Source of the DNA: Burkholderiales bacterium
GTDB taxonomy: Bacteria; Pseudomonadota; Gammaproteobacteria; Burkholderiales; Eutrophovitaceae
DNA: 35,506 nt
Assembly: GCA_035560005.1 (NCBI GenBank)
Contig: DATMAN010000011.1
Coordinates: 1 to 35,506, forward strand
Direction of reading: 5' to 3'
The translations under genes and the position numbers were made by a program. The notes under the pieces were generated by a model. The model did not search any database. It worked only from the letters and a program-made list of their open reading frames with translations, and was not told the DNA's origin. This document shows, in pieces, positions 24,209-32,859 of the stretch. The stretch's first letter is position 1. Each line of letters opens with the position of its first letter.

Positions 24209-26935
24209 ATGGTGCCATTTCACGCCGAGCAGGCAGGCGCAGTCCTGTCCTTTTTGCACGCCGACCGGCGCCGCGGCCTTTCCGCCGCCGAGGCGCGCGC
24301 GCGCCTGGACAAGTACGGCCCCAACTCCCTGCCCGGCGCGCGCCGACGTGCGGCCTGGAAGCGCTTTCTGCGCCAGTTCCACGACGTGCTCATTTACGCC
24401 CTGCTCATCGCCGCCGCGCTCACCGCCGTGCTGGGCGAATGGCTCGACACCGCCGTGATTCTCGGTGTCGTGGTGATCAACGCGGTGATCGGCTTCGTTC
24501 AGGAGGGCAAGGCCGAGCAGGCCCTCGAGGCCATCCGCAAGCTGCTGTCGCTGCGCGCCACCGTCCTGCGCGATGGACGGGCGACCGAGGTGTCCGCCGA
24601 TGCCCTGGTTCCCGGCGACATCGTGCTTCTGCAATCGGGCGACAAGGTGCCCGCGGACCTGCGTCTGCTCGAGGTGCGTTCGCTGCAGATCGACGAAGCG
24701 GCGCTGACCGGAGAATCCTTACCCGTCTACAAGGCCGTCGATCCGGTCGCGGCACACGCACCCATCGGGGACCGCGGCTGCATGGCCTACTCGGGCACCG
24801 TGGTCACGTTCGGCCAGGGCGTGGGTGTGGTGGTGGCGACCGGACAGCAGACCGAAATCGGCCGCATCAGCGCCATGATGGAGGAAGTGGGCGAGATCCA
24901 GACGCCGCTGCTGCGCAAGCTGGCCGCCTTCGGTCGCCGGCTCACCGCAGCGATCGCCATCGTCGCTGCCGGCCTGTTCATGTTCGGAACCCTCGTGCGC
25001 GACTACGGTCCGTCCGACATGTTCATGGCGGCCGTGGGACTGGCGGTCGCCGCCATTCCGGAAGGTCTGCCTGCCATCATGACGATCATCCTCGCCGTGG
25101 GCGTGCGCCGGATGGCCGCACGCAATGCGATCGTGCGCAGCCTGCCGGCGGTGGAAACGCTCGGATCGGTGACGGTCATCTGTTCCGACAAGACCGGCAC
25201 GCTGACCCGCAACGAAATGACCGTGCGCAAGGTGGTCACCGCGGACGCGGATTTCGAGGTCGAGGGCGCCGGCTACGCGCCCCATGGAGGCTTCGTCGCG
25301 CAGGACCGCAGCGTACTGCCGTCCGACCGTCCGGAACTCATCGAGATCGGCCGGGTCGCGGCGCTGTGCAACGACGCGCGCCTGGTCGAGGAAGACGGCA
25401 CGTGGCGGGTCGAAGGCGACCCGATGGAAGGCGCGCTGCTCAGTCTGGCCGCCAAGGCCGGCATCGACCTGGCATTCGAGTCCGAGGCATTGCCGCGCAC
25501 CGACGTGATTCCCTTCGAATCCGAGCACCGCTTCATGGCCACGCTGCATCACGATCACGCCGGCCATGGATACGTCATGCTCAAAGGCGCGCCCGAGCAG
25601 GTGCTGGGCATGTGCAACCGGGAGCGTGCCGGGGGACAAGACCGGCCCATCGACCGCGCCTACTGGCTGGAATCGGCGCAGCGCATCGCGGCCGACGGCC
25701 ATCGCCTGCTCGCGCTGGCAATTCGTCCCGCGACCGACGGCGAACGCACGCTGAAGTTCAGCGACGTCGAGGGCGGCGGTTTCGTGATGCTCGCCCTGCT
25801 CGGCATCTCCGACCCGCCCCGCGAGGAAGCGATCGCGGCCATCGCCCAGTGTCGCGCGGCGGGCATCCGCGTGGTGATGGTGACCGGCGATCACGCCGTC
25901 ACCGCGCGCGCGATCGGCGTCGCCCTCGGCCTGGGCAAGGCGCCTGTGGTGGTCTCCGGCGCGCAACTCGACGCGATGGACGAGAACGACTGGCGCCGCG
26001 TCGCACGCGAGGCGGCGATTTTCGCCCGTGTCAGCCCCGCACATAAACTGAAGCTCGTCGAGACGCTGCAGGCTCAGGGCCAGCTCGTGGCCATGACCGG
26101 CGACGGAGTCAACGATGCACCGGCGCTCAAGCGCGCCGATGTCGGCGTGGCCATGGGCATGAAGGGCACGGAGGCGGCCAAGGAAGCGTCCGACATGGTG
26201 CTGGCCGACGACAACTTCGCCACCATCGCGCATGCCGTGGAGGAAGGCCGCGGCGTCTACGCCAATCTGAAGAAGGCCATCGTCCATGTCCTGCCGACCA
26301 ACGCCGGCGAAGCGGCGATGATGCTGCTGCCGATCGTGTTCGGCGCGAGCGCGGTGCTACCGATCACGCCCACCCAGATTCTCTGGGTGAACATGGTCAC
26401 CACGGTGGCGCTCACCCTGTCGCTCGCGATGGAGCCCGTCGAACCGGATGCGATGCGTCAACCGCCGCGCGATCCGCGCGAGCCCATGCTGTCCCGCTTC
26501 CTCGTGTGGCGTCTGTGTCTGGTGGGGGCGCTGCTGGTCGCCGGCTCCTATGGCCTTTATCTGCACGAGCTGGCGCAGGGAAGCAGCGTGGAGCTGGCGC
26601 GCACCGCCGCCGTGACCGCGCTGGTGGTCGGCGAAGCCTTCTACCTCTTCAACTCCCGGCACCTCACCGCTTCGGTCGTGTCCTGGGAAGGACTGACCGG
26701 CAACCGCTACGTGCTCGTTTCGCTGGCCGTGTTCGCGGCGCTGCAGGCCGCGTTCATCTACGCGCCCCCGATGCAGACTCTGTTCAGGACGGAAAGTCTC
26801 GCGTTCGACCACTGGATCCGCATCTTCGGCTTCGGTGCCGCGCTGTTCGCCATCGTGGAAGCCGAGAAGTGGCTGCTGAGAACCCGCGCACGCGCGCCCG
26901 CCGGCCCCGTCGTCGCCAAACAGGGCAACCCATGA
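24209..26935 (+). CDS. P2-type cation-transporting ATPase
   Basis: A 908-residue SERCA/PMCA-like pump. TGES (167-170) is in the actuator domain, PEGLP (284-288) in helix 4 with the ion-binding Glu, and the phosphorylated Asp327 in DKTGTLT. The hinge motif TGDGVND and helix 5 NAGEAAMM (retaining the SERCA helix-5 Glu) follow, then helix 6 WVNMVTT, where SERCA has Asp after NLVT. An N-terminal cation ATPase domain is present. Calcium, manganese or monovalent cations are possible; selectivity cannot be read. GGAG lies 8 bases before the ATG. It overlaps the universal stress protein gene by ATGA. The mycobacterial homologue ctpF belongs to the DosR hypoxia regulon. Confidence 0.93.
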   Translation: MVPFHAEQAGAVLSFLHADRRRGLSAAEARARLDKYGPNSLPGARRRAAWKRFLRQFHDVLIYALLIAAALTAVLGEWLDTAVILGVVVINAVIGFVQEGKAEQALEAIRKLLSLRATVLRDGRATEVSADALVPGDIVLLQSGDKVPADLRLLEVRSLQIDEAALTGESLPVYKAVDPVAAHAPIGDRGCMAYSGTVVTFGQGVGVVVATGQQTEIGRISAMMEEVGEIQTPLLRKLAAFGRRLTAAIAIVAAGLFMFGTLVRDYGPSDMFMAAVGLAVAAIPEGLPAIMTIILAVGVRRMAARNAIVRSLPAVETLGSVTVICSDKTGTLTRNEMTVRKVVTADADFEVEGAGYAPHGGFVAQDRSVLPSDRPELIEIGRVAALCNDARLVEEDGTWRVEGDPMEGALLSLAAKAGIDLAFESEALPRTDVIPFESEHRFMATLHHDHAGHGYVMLKGAPEQVLGMCNRERAGGQDRPIDRAYWLESAQRIAADGHRLLALAIRPATDGERTLKFSDVEGGGFVMLALLGISDPPREEAIAAIAQCRAAGIRVVMVTGDHAVTARAIGVALGLGKAPVVVSGAQLDAMDENDWRRVAREAAIFARVSPAHKLKLVETLQAQGQLVAMTGDGVNDAPALKRADVGVAMGMKGTEAAKEASDMVLADDNFATIAHAVEEGRGVYANLKKAIVHVLPTNAGEAAMMLLPIVFGASAVLPITPTQILWVNMVTTVALTLSLAMEPVEPDAMRQPPRDPREPMLSRFLVWRLCLVGALLVAGSYGLYLHELAQGSSVELARTAAVTALVVGEAFYLFNSRHLTASVVSWEGLTGNRYVLVSLAVFAALQAAFIYAPPMQTLFRTESLAFDHWIRIFGFGAALFAIVEAEKWLLRTRARAPAGPVVAKQGNP

Positions 26936-27795
26936 CCGCATTGCGCTCGATTCTCGTCGCGACCGACTTTTCCGAGCACGCGCGCCAGGCCGCGATCCGC
27001 GCCGGAGTGCTGGCCCGCGAGCTGGGCATCGGCAAGGTGACGCTGCTTCACGTGGCGCCGCCGCTGCCGCTCGCCGCCGAGTTGCAGCCGCAGACGCGCG
27101 CGGCACTGCGGCGCGCGCTCGCGCAGCATGCGGCGGACACCGGCAAGCCGAGCGATGTCGTTTTCGAGCCGCGCCTGGAGGAAGGTTCGGTGGCGAAGGC
27201 GATCCGCGATGCTTCCGCGCAGTACGATCTGGTGGTGGTCGGCGCGCGCGGGACGAATCTCCTGCGCGATCTCGCGGTGGGGACGACCGCCGAGCGCCTG
27301 CTGAGAATGAGCACGCGCCCCGTGCTGGTCGTGAAGACCAGCCCCGCCGGCCCCTACCGGCAGGTCCTGGTGCCGGTCGATTTCTCCGCGGGCTCCACCG
27401 CGCTGGTATCGGTTGCCGGGGCGACCGCGCCTTCGGCGCAGCTCACGCTGCTGCATGCCTTCGAGGTCTTGTTCGAGAGCACCATGCGGCTGGCCAGCGC
27501 CAGCGAGGAGACGATCCAGAAGTACCGCCGTCAGGCCCACGACCAGGCGCTGAGGGAGATGGACGCGTTCGTGGCCCGGCTTCCCATGCCGCGCGAACGC
27601 CTGTCGCGCGCCGTCTCGCACGGCCCCGCGCCCGCGCGTATCGTCGACATGGAGAAGGAGCTGCGTGCCGACCTGGTCGTCGTCGGCAAGCACGGCAAGT
27701 CGCTGCTCGAGGAACTGCTCCTGGGCAGCGTCACGCTTCACACCCTCGCCGCCACCGCCTGCGACGTGCTGGTGGTCCCCGCCACTCCGAGGTAG
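26932..27795 (+). CDS. Tandem universal stress protein
   Basis: 287 residues made of two UspA domains (about 1-142 and 143-287). Both keep the ATP-binding signature G-x2-G-x9-G-[ST]: GARGTNLLRDLAVGT in the first and GKHGKSLLEELLLGS in the second. Both domains should therefore bind ATP, as in mycobacterial tandem Usps. Translationally coupled to the cation ATPase (ATGA). The pairing suggests a stress protein that modulates or accompanies the pump under energy or oxygen limitation. It converges on the DUF2892 gene, nine bases away. Confidence 0.93.
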   Translation: MTALRSILVATDFSEHARQAAIRAGVLARELGIGKVTLLHVAPPLPLAAELQPQTRAALRRALAQHAADTGKPSDVVFEPRLEEGSVAKAIRDASAQYDLVVVGARGTNLLRDLAVGTTAERLLRMSTRPVLVVKTSPAGPYRQVLVPVDFSAGSTALVSVAGATAPSAQLTLLHAFEVLFESTMRLASASEETIQKYRRQAHDQALREMDAFVARLPMPRERLSRAVSHGPAPARIVDMEKELRADLVVVGKHGKSLLEELLLGSVTLHTLAATACDVLVVPATPR

Positions 27796-27804
27796 GGGCG
27801 CCTA

Positions 27805-28026
27805 TCAGGTGGCGCAGGCCTCGGTTTCGCGCACTCCGAGCTTTCTCAGGAAGATGTCCATCGGGCAGAACTTCGTAAAGCCGCTCTGGAGCAGGTTTGC
27901 GCCGACGAAGGCCGTGAACCACAGCCAGTGGCTCGAGACGTAGAACGGGCTCGCCGGCGCGCCGAGCGCGAGCGAGAGCAGCACGAAGGTTCCGGCGACG
28001 ATGCGCACGATGCGATTGACGGTCAT
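27805..28026 (-). CDS. DUF2892 (YgaP-like) membrane protein
   Basis: A 73-residue protein with two hydrophobic helices (about 6-25 and 32-48), ending FCPMDIFLRKLGVRE. The GxxLLQSGFTKFCP pattern is typical of DUF2892, which also forms the membrane part of YgaP rhodanese. ATG at 28026 has GGGAGG six bases upstream. Homologues are common beside sulfide and reactive-sulfur genes. It lies downstream of the RND pump on the same strand but has its own DosR-like box about 70 bases upstream, so it can be transcribed alone. Confidence 0.85.
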   Translation of the reverse strand: MTVNRIVRIVAGTFVLLSLALGAPASPFYVSSHWLWFTAFVGANLLQSGFTKFCPMDIFLRKLGVRETEACAT

Positions 28027-28085
28027 TGCAGCCTCCCGGGCATGAGCTTTACGGTGCGCGGATGATGCCCGCGATGCGGCCGCCG

Positions 28086-28108
28086 GTCTGCGACATAAGT
28101 CCCAGAAC
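28086..28108 (-). promoter_or_regulatory. DosR-like box upstream of DUF2892 gene
   Basis: The core reads GCGAC-ATAA-GTCCC (28091-28104), flanked by GGTCT on the left and AGAA on the right. Read on the minus strand it is GGGACTTATGTCGC, which matches the mycobacterial DosR/DevR consensus GGGACTWWAGTCCC at all but two positions. Its centre is 71 bases before the ATG at 28026. It is 21 of 23 identical to the element at 33946-33968. Confidence 0.6.
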
Positions 28109-28177
28109 ACGTGAGCAGTGACCGGGGAAAGAAGACGGCCGAAAGCTTCTCCTTCGTAACTCGTCTCTCCTCGTCCG

Positions 28178-31100
28178 TCACCGGCTCGCTGCCCGCTTCC
28201 ACAACGTCGCGTAGTACAGCACCGGGATCACCACCAGGGTGAGCAGCGTGGAGACCAGGATGCCGAAGATCAGCGAGACCGCCAGGCCGTTGAAGATCGG
28301 GTCGTCCAGGATGAAGAAGGCTCCGAGCATCGCGGCCAGCCCGGTCAACACGATGGGCTTGGCGCGCGCCGATGCCGCGTTGACCACCGCTTCCTGAAGC
28401 GCCGCGCCAGCGGCTACCTGCTGATCGACGAAATCGACCAGCAGGATGGAATTGCGGACGATGATCCCGGCCAGCGCGATCATGCCGATCATCGAGGTCG
28501 CGGTGAACTGCGCGCCGAGAAGCGCGTGCCCCGGCATCACGCCGATCACCGTCAGCGGTATCGGAGCCATGATGATCAGCGGCGTGAGGTAGGAACGGAA
28601 CTGCGCCACCACCAGCAGGTAGATCAGCACCAGTCCCACGGCGTAGGCGATGCCCATGTCCCGGAAGGTCTCATAGGTCACCTGCCACTCGCCGTCCCAT
28701 TTCAGGCTGTAGCGCCGGTAACGGTCCTCGGGCTGCCCGATGAAAGTCTCCGCCAGGGTCCCGCCCTGCTCCAGGCTCATGCCGGCGATGCGCGAACGCA
28801 TCTCGAACATGCCGTACAGCGGGCTGTCCAGCCGCCCCGCCATGTCGCCGACCACGTAGACCACAGGCAGCAGATCTTTGTGGTGGATGGTTTTGTCGCG
28901 TTGCGCCGGGACGGCCTGTGTCAGTTCCGAAAGCGGCAGGCGCTCGCCGCTCGCCGAGCGCACCGTGAGTTTGAGCAGTTCGTCGAGTGTCGACTGGCGC
29001 TCGGGCGGCAGCGTCAGGCGAACCGGGATCTCGTACTTCGCCTCGCCGCTGTGGATCGGCGTGACGTCTTGCCCGGCCAGACCCATGCGCATGGTGTCGA
29101 CGATGTCGCGCGGCGCCACGCCGGCGAGCGCCGCCTTGCTCTGGAGCACGCGCACCGTCACCTTGGGCGCATCGTCGTCCACGCTGTCGTCGATGGCGAC
29201 GATGTCCCTGGTCCGCTCGAACTGCGCGCGCACCGCCTTGGCCACCGCCATCTGCCCGGCGTAGTCCGGCCCGTAGATCTCCGCCACGATCGGCGACATT
29301 ACCGGCGGACCGGGTGGTACTTCCACCACTTTCACCTCGGCCCCGTGCGCCGCGGCGATTCTCTCCAGCGCTGGCCGCGCGGCCTGGGCGATCTCATGGC
29401 TTTGCCGCTTGCGCAGGTGCTTGTCCGTGAGGTTGACCTGGATGTCACCCTGTTGCGGGCTCTCGCGCAGGTAGTATTGGCGCACCAGGCCGTTGAAGTT
29501 GATCGGGCTGGCCGTGCCAACGTAGGCTTGATAGTCGGTGACCTCGGGCACGCTCTGCAGATAGGCGCCCATTTCGCGCAGCACGGCCGCCGTGCGCTCC
29601 AGCGGTGTGCCCACCGGCATGTCCACGACCACCTGGAACTCCGACTTGTTGTCGAACGGCAGCATCTTCAGAACCACCAGCTTGAAGGCGGAGAGCGACA
29701 CCGCGGCCAGGATCGCGACGACCACGCCACCCAGCAGCAGCAGGCGCGCCCTCCTGCCGCGCTCGCGATTCAGGAAGGGCGTGAGCAGCCTGGCAAACAG
29801 CGCGGCGAGGCCGCGGTCGAGGCGCGTCGGCCCGTGTGCGTGGGGTGCGTGGCCGAGCAGCTTGAGCGACAGCCACGGCGTGACGACGAAGGCGATCGCG
29901 AGCGAGATCAGCATCCCGATCGACGCATTGATGGGAATCGGGCTCATGTACGGTCCCATGAGCCCGGTGACAAAGGCCATCGGCAGCAGCGCCGCGATCA
30001 CCGTCAGGGTGGCCAAAATGGTCGGTCCGCCGACTTCGTCCACCGCGACCGGAATGATGCCGGCGAGCGGCGTGTCGGACAGAAGCCGCCTGCGGTGGAT
30101 GTTCTCCACGACCACGATGGCGTCGTCGACCAGGATCCCGATCGAGAAGATCAGCGCGAACAGCGACACCCGGTTCAGCGTGAAGCCCCAGGCCCAGGAG
30201 GCGAACAGCGTCGCCGCCAGCGTCAGCAGTACCGCGACCCCGACGATGAGCGCCTCGCGCCGCCCGAGCGCGGCAAAGACCAGCGCCACCACCGAAAGCG
30301 TGGCGAAGATCAGCTTCTGGATCAGCTTCATCGCCTTGTCGTTGGCCGTCTCGCCGTAGTTGCGCGTGACCGTGACCTCGACGCCTTCGGGGATGACCGT
30401 GCCCTTGAGCAGTGCGACCTGGCGCGTGATGCGATCGGCCACGTCGACCGCGTTCTCGCCCGGCTTCTTGGAAACGGCGAGGGTCACCGCCGGAAACTCG
30501 CCCGACTGCTTCACGCCTTTGGCCGCCGCCTGACGTCCGGTCCCGAACCAGGCGTACTGCGCCGGCAGGTCAGGCCCTTCCTCGACCCGCGCCACGTCGC
30601 TGATGAAGATCGGCCGGCCGTCGGCTACCCCGACCACCAGGTGGCGCACGTCCGCGGCGCTGGCGAGATAGGTCCCCGTCTGCACCAGGATCTCGCGGTT
30701 GTCGCGCGTCAGTGTTCCGGCCGGCTGCGAAGCGTTCGCCACTTGCAGCGCGCCGGCAATGTCCTGCGCCGTGATGCCGAACGCGTTCATCCGCTCCGGG
30801 TCCAGCAGCACTCGCACCACATGGCCGGGCCCCCCGATGGTATAGACGTCGCGCGTGCCCGCCACCCGCTTGATCTCGACTTCGGCGGCGTGCGCCACCC
30901 GCTCCAGCTCGAAGGCGCCGCGTTGTGGATCGGCCGTCCACAGGGTCAGCGTGACGATCGGAACATCGTCGATGCCCATCGGCTTGATGATCGGCTCGCC
31001 CACGCCGAGATTCGGCGACACCCAGTCCTTGCGCGACTGGATGGTGTCCATCAGCCGGATCACCGCGGTCTCGTGGGGAACGCCGACCTCGAACTGCGCC

Positions 31101-31423
31101 GTGAGCACCGCCATTCCCGGCCGCGAAACGGAGTAGACATGATCGATGCCGGTGATGCGCGAGATCACCTGTTCCGCCGGCGTGGCGATCAGACTCTCCA
31201 CATCCCTGGCCGAGGCGCCGGGAAACGGAATGAACACGTTGGCCATGGTGACGTTGATCTGCGGCTCCTCTTCGCGCGGCGTCACCACAACCGCGAACAG
31301 GCCGAGCAGCACCGCCACCAGCGCGATCAGCGGCGTGAGCTGAGAATCGAGGAAGAAGCGCGCGATGCGACCGGAGAGACCCATGGGCGAAGGGTGAAGC
31401 GTGCGCGGCGAGGCGATCGGCAC
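28178..31423 (-). CDS. RND-family efflux pump, inner membrane subunit
   Basis: A 1081-residue AcrB/CusA-superfamily transporter with the usual duplicated plan: helix 1, a large periplasmic domain (about 50-350), six helices, and the second half in the same order. The proton-relay Asp pair is in helix 4 (SIGILVDDAIVVVENI). The MxGxxxxxxI segment of the second half is MIGMIALAGIIVRNSILLVD. It is of the hydrophobe/unclassified type, not clearly a copper/silver pump. The start is GTG 31423, without a visible ribosome site, or ATG 31384, also without one. The adaptor gene is in the same direction but separated by an SQR gene. No outer-membrane channel gene is in the window. Confidence 0.92.
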   Translation of the reverse strand: MPIASPRTLHPSPMGLSGRIARFFLDSQLTPLIALVAVLLGLFAVVVTPREEEPQINVTMANVFIPFPGASARDVESLIATPAEQVISRITGIDHVYSVSRPGMAVLTAQFEVGVPHETAVIRLMDTIQSRKDWVSPNLGVGEPIIKPMGIDDVPIVTLTLWTADPQRGAFELERVAHAAEVEIKRVAGTRDVYTIGGPGHVVRVLLDPERMNAFGITAQDIAGALQVANASQPAGTLTRDNREILVQTGTYLASAADVRHLVVGVADGRPIFISDVARVEEGPDLPAQYAWFGTGRQAAAKGVKQSGEFPAVTLAVSKKPGENAVDVADRITRQVALLKGTVIPEGVEVTVTRNYGETANDKAMKLIQKLIFATLSVVALVFAALGRREALIVGVAVLLTLAATLFASWAWGFTLNRVSLFALIFSIGILVDDAIVVVENIHRRRLLSDTPLAGIIPVAVDEVGGPTILATLTVIAALLPMAFVTGLMGPYMSPIPINASIGMLISLAIAFVVTPWLSLKLLGHAPHAHGPTRLDRGLAALFARLLTPFLNRERGRRARLLLLGGVVVAILAAVSLSAFKLVVLKMLPFDNKSEFQVVVDMPVGTPLERTAAVLREMGAYLQSVPEVTDYQAYVGTASPINFNGLVRQYYLRESPQQGDIQVNLTDKHLRKRQSHEIAQAARPALERIAAAHGAEVKVVEVPPGPPVMSPIVAEIYGPDYAGQMAVAKAVRAQFERTRDIVAIDDSVDDDAPKVTVRVLQSKAALAGVAPRDIVDTMRMGLAGQDVTPIHSGEAKYEIPVRLTLPPERQSTLDELLKLTVRSASGERLPLSELTQAVPAQRDKTIHHKDLLPVVYVVGDMAGRLDSPLYGMFEMRSRIAGMSLEQGGTLAETFIGQPEDRYRRYSLKWDGEWQVTYETFRDMGIAYAVGLVLIYLLVVAQFRSYLTPLIIMAPIPLTVIGVMPGHALLGAQFTATSMIGMIALAGIIVRNSILLVDFVDQQVAAGAALQEAVVNAASARAKPIVLTGLAAMLGAFFILDDPIFNGLAVSLIFGILVSTLLTLVVIPVLYYATLWKRAASR

Positions 31424-31530
31424 AAGGCGCTAGCCGGGAGGAAACACGACCGCCTGGGGCGTCAGACACGCGCGCCGGATATGAAAACTTTCTCCGTCCT
31501 CAACGGTCACGCGTCTTGCGTCGTTGTGCC

Positions 31531-32808
31531 TCACGCCTTTTCCTTCAACTTCGTGATCCCGAGCGCCGAGAGCACGACCTTTTCGTAGATCGGTTCGGTG
31601 GCGCCCTTCTTCATCTTGCGGATGAAGTATTTCTCGAAGGCCACTTTCGCCAGATGGACCCACTTCCCTTCGGTGAACCAGTTCACGTTGCGCGGCGGCA
31701 TCTGCGGCAGCGCCACGAACGCCACGCCCGTGTCGCCGAAGTCGGCGAGGCAGACTGCGTTCCAGGTAGCCTTGTGCGTCGGCTGCCCGCCGTCGAGCAC
31801 TTCGCGGATGTTGTGCGCCGTCGCGGTAACCATGGACTCGATCATGTAGCCGGTCTTGGGCGCTCCGGTCGGCACCGGCGTCTGCTCCACCGGAGGAATC
31901 GCTACGCACACGCCGACCGCGTAGATGTTCCGGAAGCTGGGATTGCGCTGGTACTCGTCGATCAGGATGAAGCCGCGCGGGTTGGTCAGTCCCTCGATGC
32001 CGAAGACGGCGTCGATGCCCTTGAAGGCCGGCAGCATCATGGAGTACCTGAATGGCAGCTCGTGCGGGCGCTTCTCCTTGCCCATGTCGTCGTATTCGAC
32101 GACGTGCGCCTTGCCGGCCTCCACGCGCGCGGTTTTGGCATTGCAGATCCATTTGATGTTGCGTTCGCGCATCGCGGATTCGAGCAGCGTCTTGGAGTCG
32201 CCCACACCGCCCAGGCCGAGATGGCCGATGTAGGGTTCGGGCGTCACGAACGTGATCGGCACCCGGTCGCGGATTCGGCGCTTGCGCAGGTCGGTGTCCA
32301 TGATGAACGCGTACTCGTAGGCCGGCCCGAAACACGAGGCGCCCTGCACCGCGCCCACCACGATGGGGCCGGGATTCTGCACGAACGCCTCCCACGCCTC
32401 GCCCGCGACAACGGCATGATCGACGTGACACACGGACTGGGTGTGTCCTTGAGGTCCCAGGCCTTCGACCTCCTCGAAGGCGAGCTTCGGTCCCGTGGCG
32501 ATCACCAGGAAGTCGTAGGCGATCCGTCGCCCATCGACGAGTTCGACTTCGTTCGTCCCGGGATGGACGCGCTTCGCGCCCACCGGAATGAAGTCGATGC
32601 CTTTCCTTGCGAGATGGGGACCGGCCTCGAACTCGATGTCCTTGCGTTGGCGCCAGTTCACCGCCACCCACGGGTTGGATGGGACGAAGTGGAAGGTCGG
32701 GACATTCGAGATCACCGTCACCTTGTCTTGTGACCGCGCCAGCGCCTTCATCTCATAGGCCATCGGCATTCCGCCGAGGCCGGCCCCGAGTATGACGATA
32801 TGTGCCAT
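31531..32808 (-). CDS. sqr: Sulfide:quinone oxidoreductase
   Basis: A 425-residue FAD flavoprotein. The dinucleotide-binding start is MAHIVILGAGLGGMPMAYEM and the second is VVGAVQGASCFGP. All three catalytic Cys of true SQR are present: Cys127 (SVCHVDHA), Cys159 (GASCFGP) and Cys353 (WNAVCLADFGD). The C-terminal membrane-anchoring tail resembles the Acidithiobacillus enzyme (KYFIRKMKKG). SQR oxidises hydrogen sulfide to polysulfide at the membrane and passes electrons to quinone. ATG at 32808 has AGGAG eight bases upstream. It sits between the adaptor and the pump of an RND efflux system, a placement not typical of sulfide oxidation genes. Confidence 0.93.
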   Translation of the reverse strand: MAHIVILGAGLGGMPMAYEMKALARSQDKVTVISNVPTFHFVPSNPWVAVNWRQRKDIEFEAGPHLARKGIDFIPVGAKRVHPGTNEVELVDGRRIAYDFLVIATGPKLAFEEVEGLGPQGHTQSVCHVDHAVVAGEAWEAFVQNPGPIVVGAVQGASCFGPAYEYAFIMDTDLRKRRIRDRVPITFVTPEPYIGHLGLGGVGDSKTLLESAMRERNIKWICNAKTARVEAGKAHVVEYDDMGKEKRPHELPFRYSMMLPAFKGIDAVFGIEGLTNPRGFILIDEYQRNPSFRNIYAVGVCVAIPPVEQTPVPTGAPKTGYMIESMVTATAHNIREVLDGGQPTHKATWNAVCLADFGDTGVAFVALPQMPPRNVNWFTEGKWVHLAKVAFEKYFIRKMKKGATEPIYEKVVLSALGITKLKEKA

Positions 32809-32830
32809 GGCAGACTCCTGTGCTGAACGC

Positions 32831-32853
32831 GCGCCGGGACCGTCCCGGGGCGC
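32831..32853. other. Stem-loop between adaptor and SQR genes
   Basis: CCGGGA and TCCCGG pair around a three-base loop (about 32834-32848), with outer GCG/CGC pairs separated by a small bulge. It fills much of the 51-base gap between the adaptor stop and the SQR start. No U-run follows, so it may be an mRNA processing or stability element that sets different levels for the genes. Confidence 0.45.
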
Positions 32854-32859
32854 CGAGCG

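Noticed and set aside
27798..27815. Short hairpin (GCGCC/GGCGC) between convergent usp and DUF2892 genes
   Set aside because: Only five base pairs with an eight-base loop and no T-run; too weak to call a terminator.
28526..31588. Plus-strand frame of 1020 codons opposite the RND pump
   Set aside because: Antisense shadow of a well-supported RND gene.
32836..32846. GGGAC and GTCCC arms between adaptor and SQR as a third DosR-like box
   Set aside because: The arms are one base apart, not four, and form an RNA-type hairpin; the flanks do not match the other two boxes.
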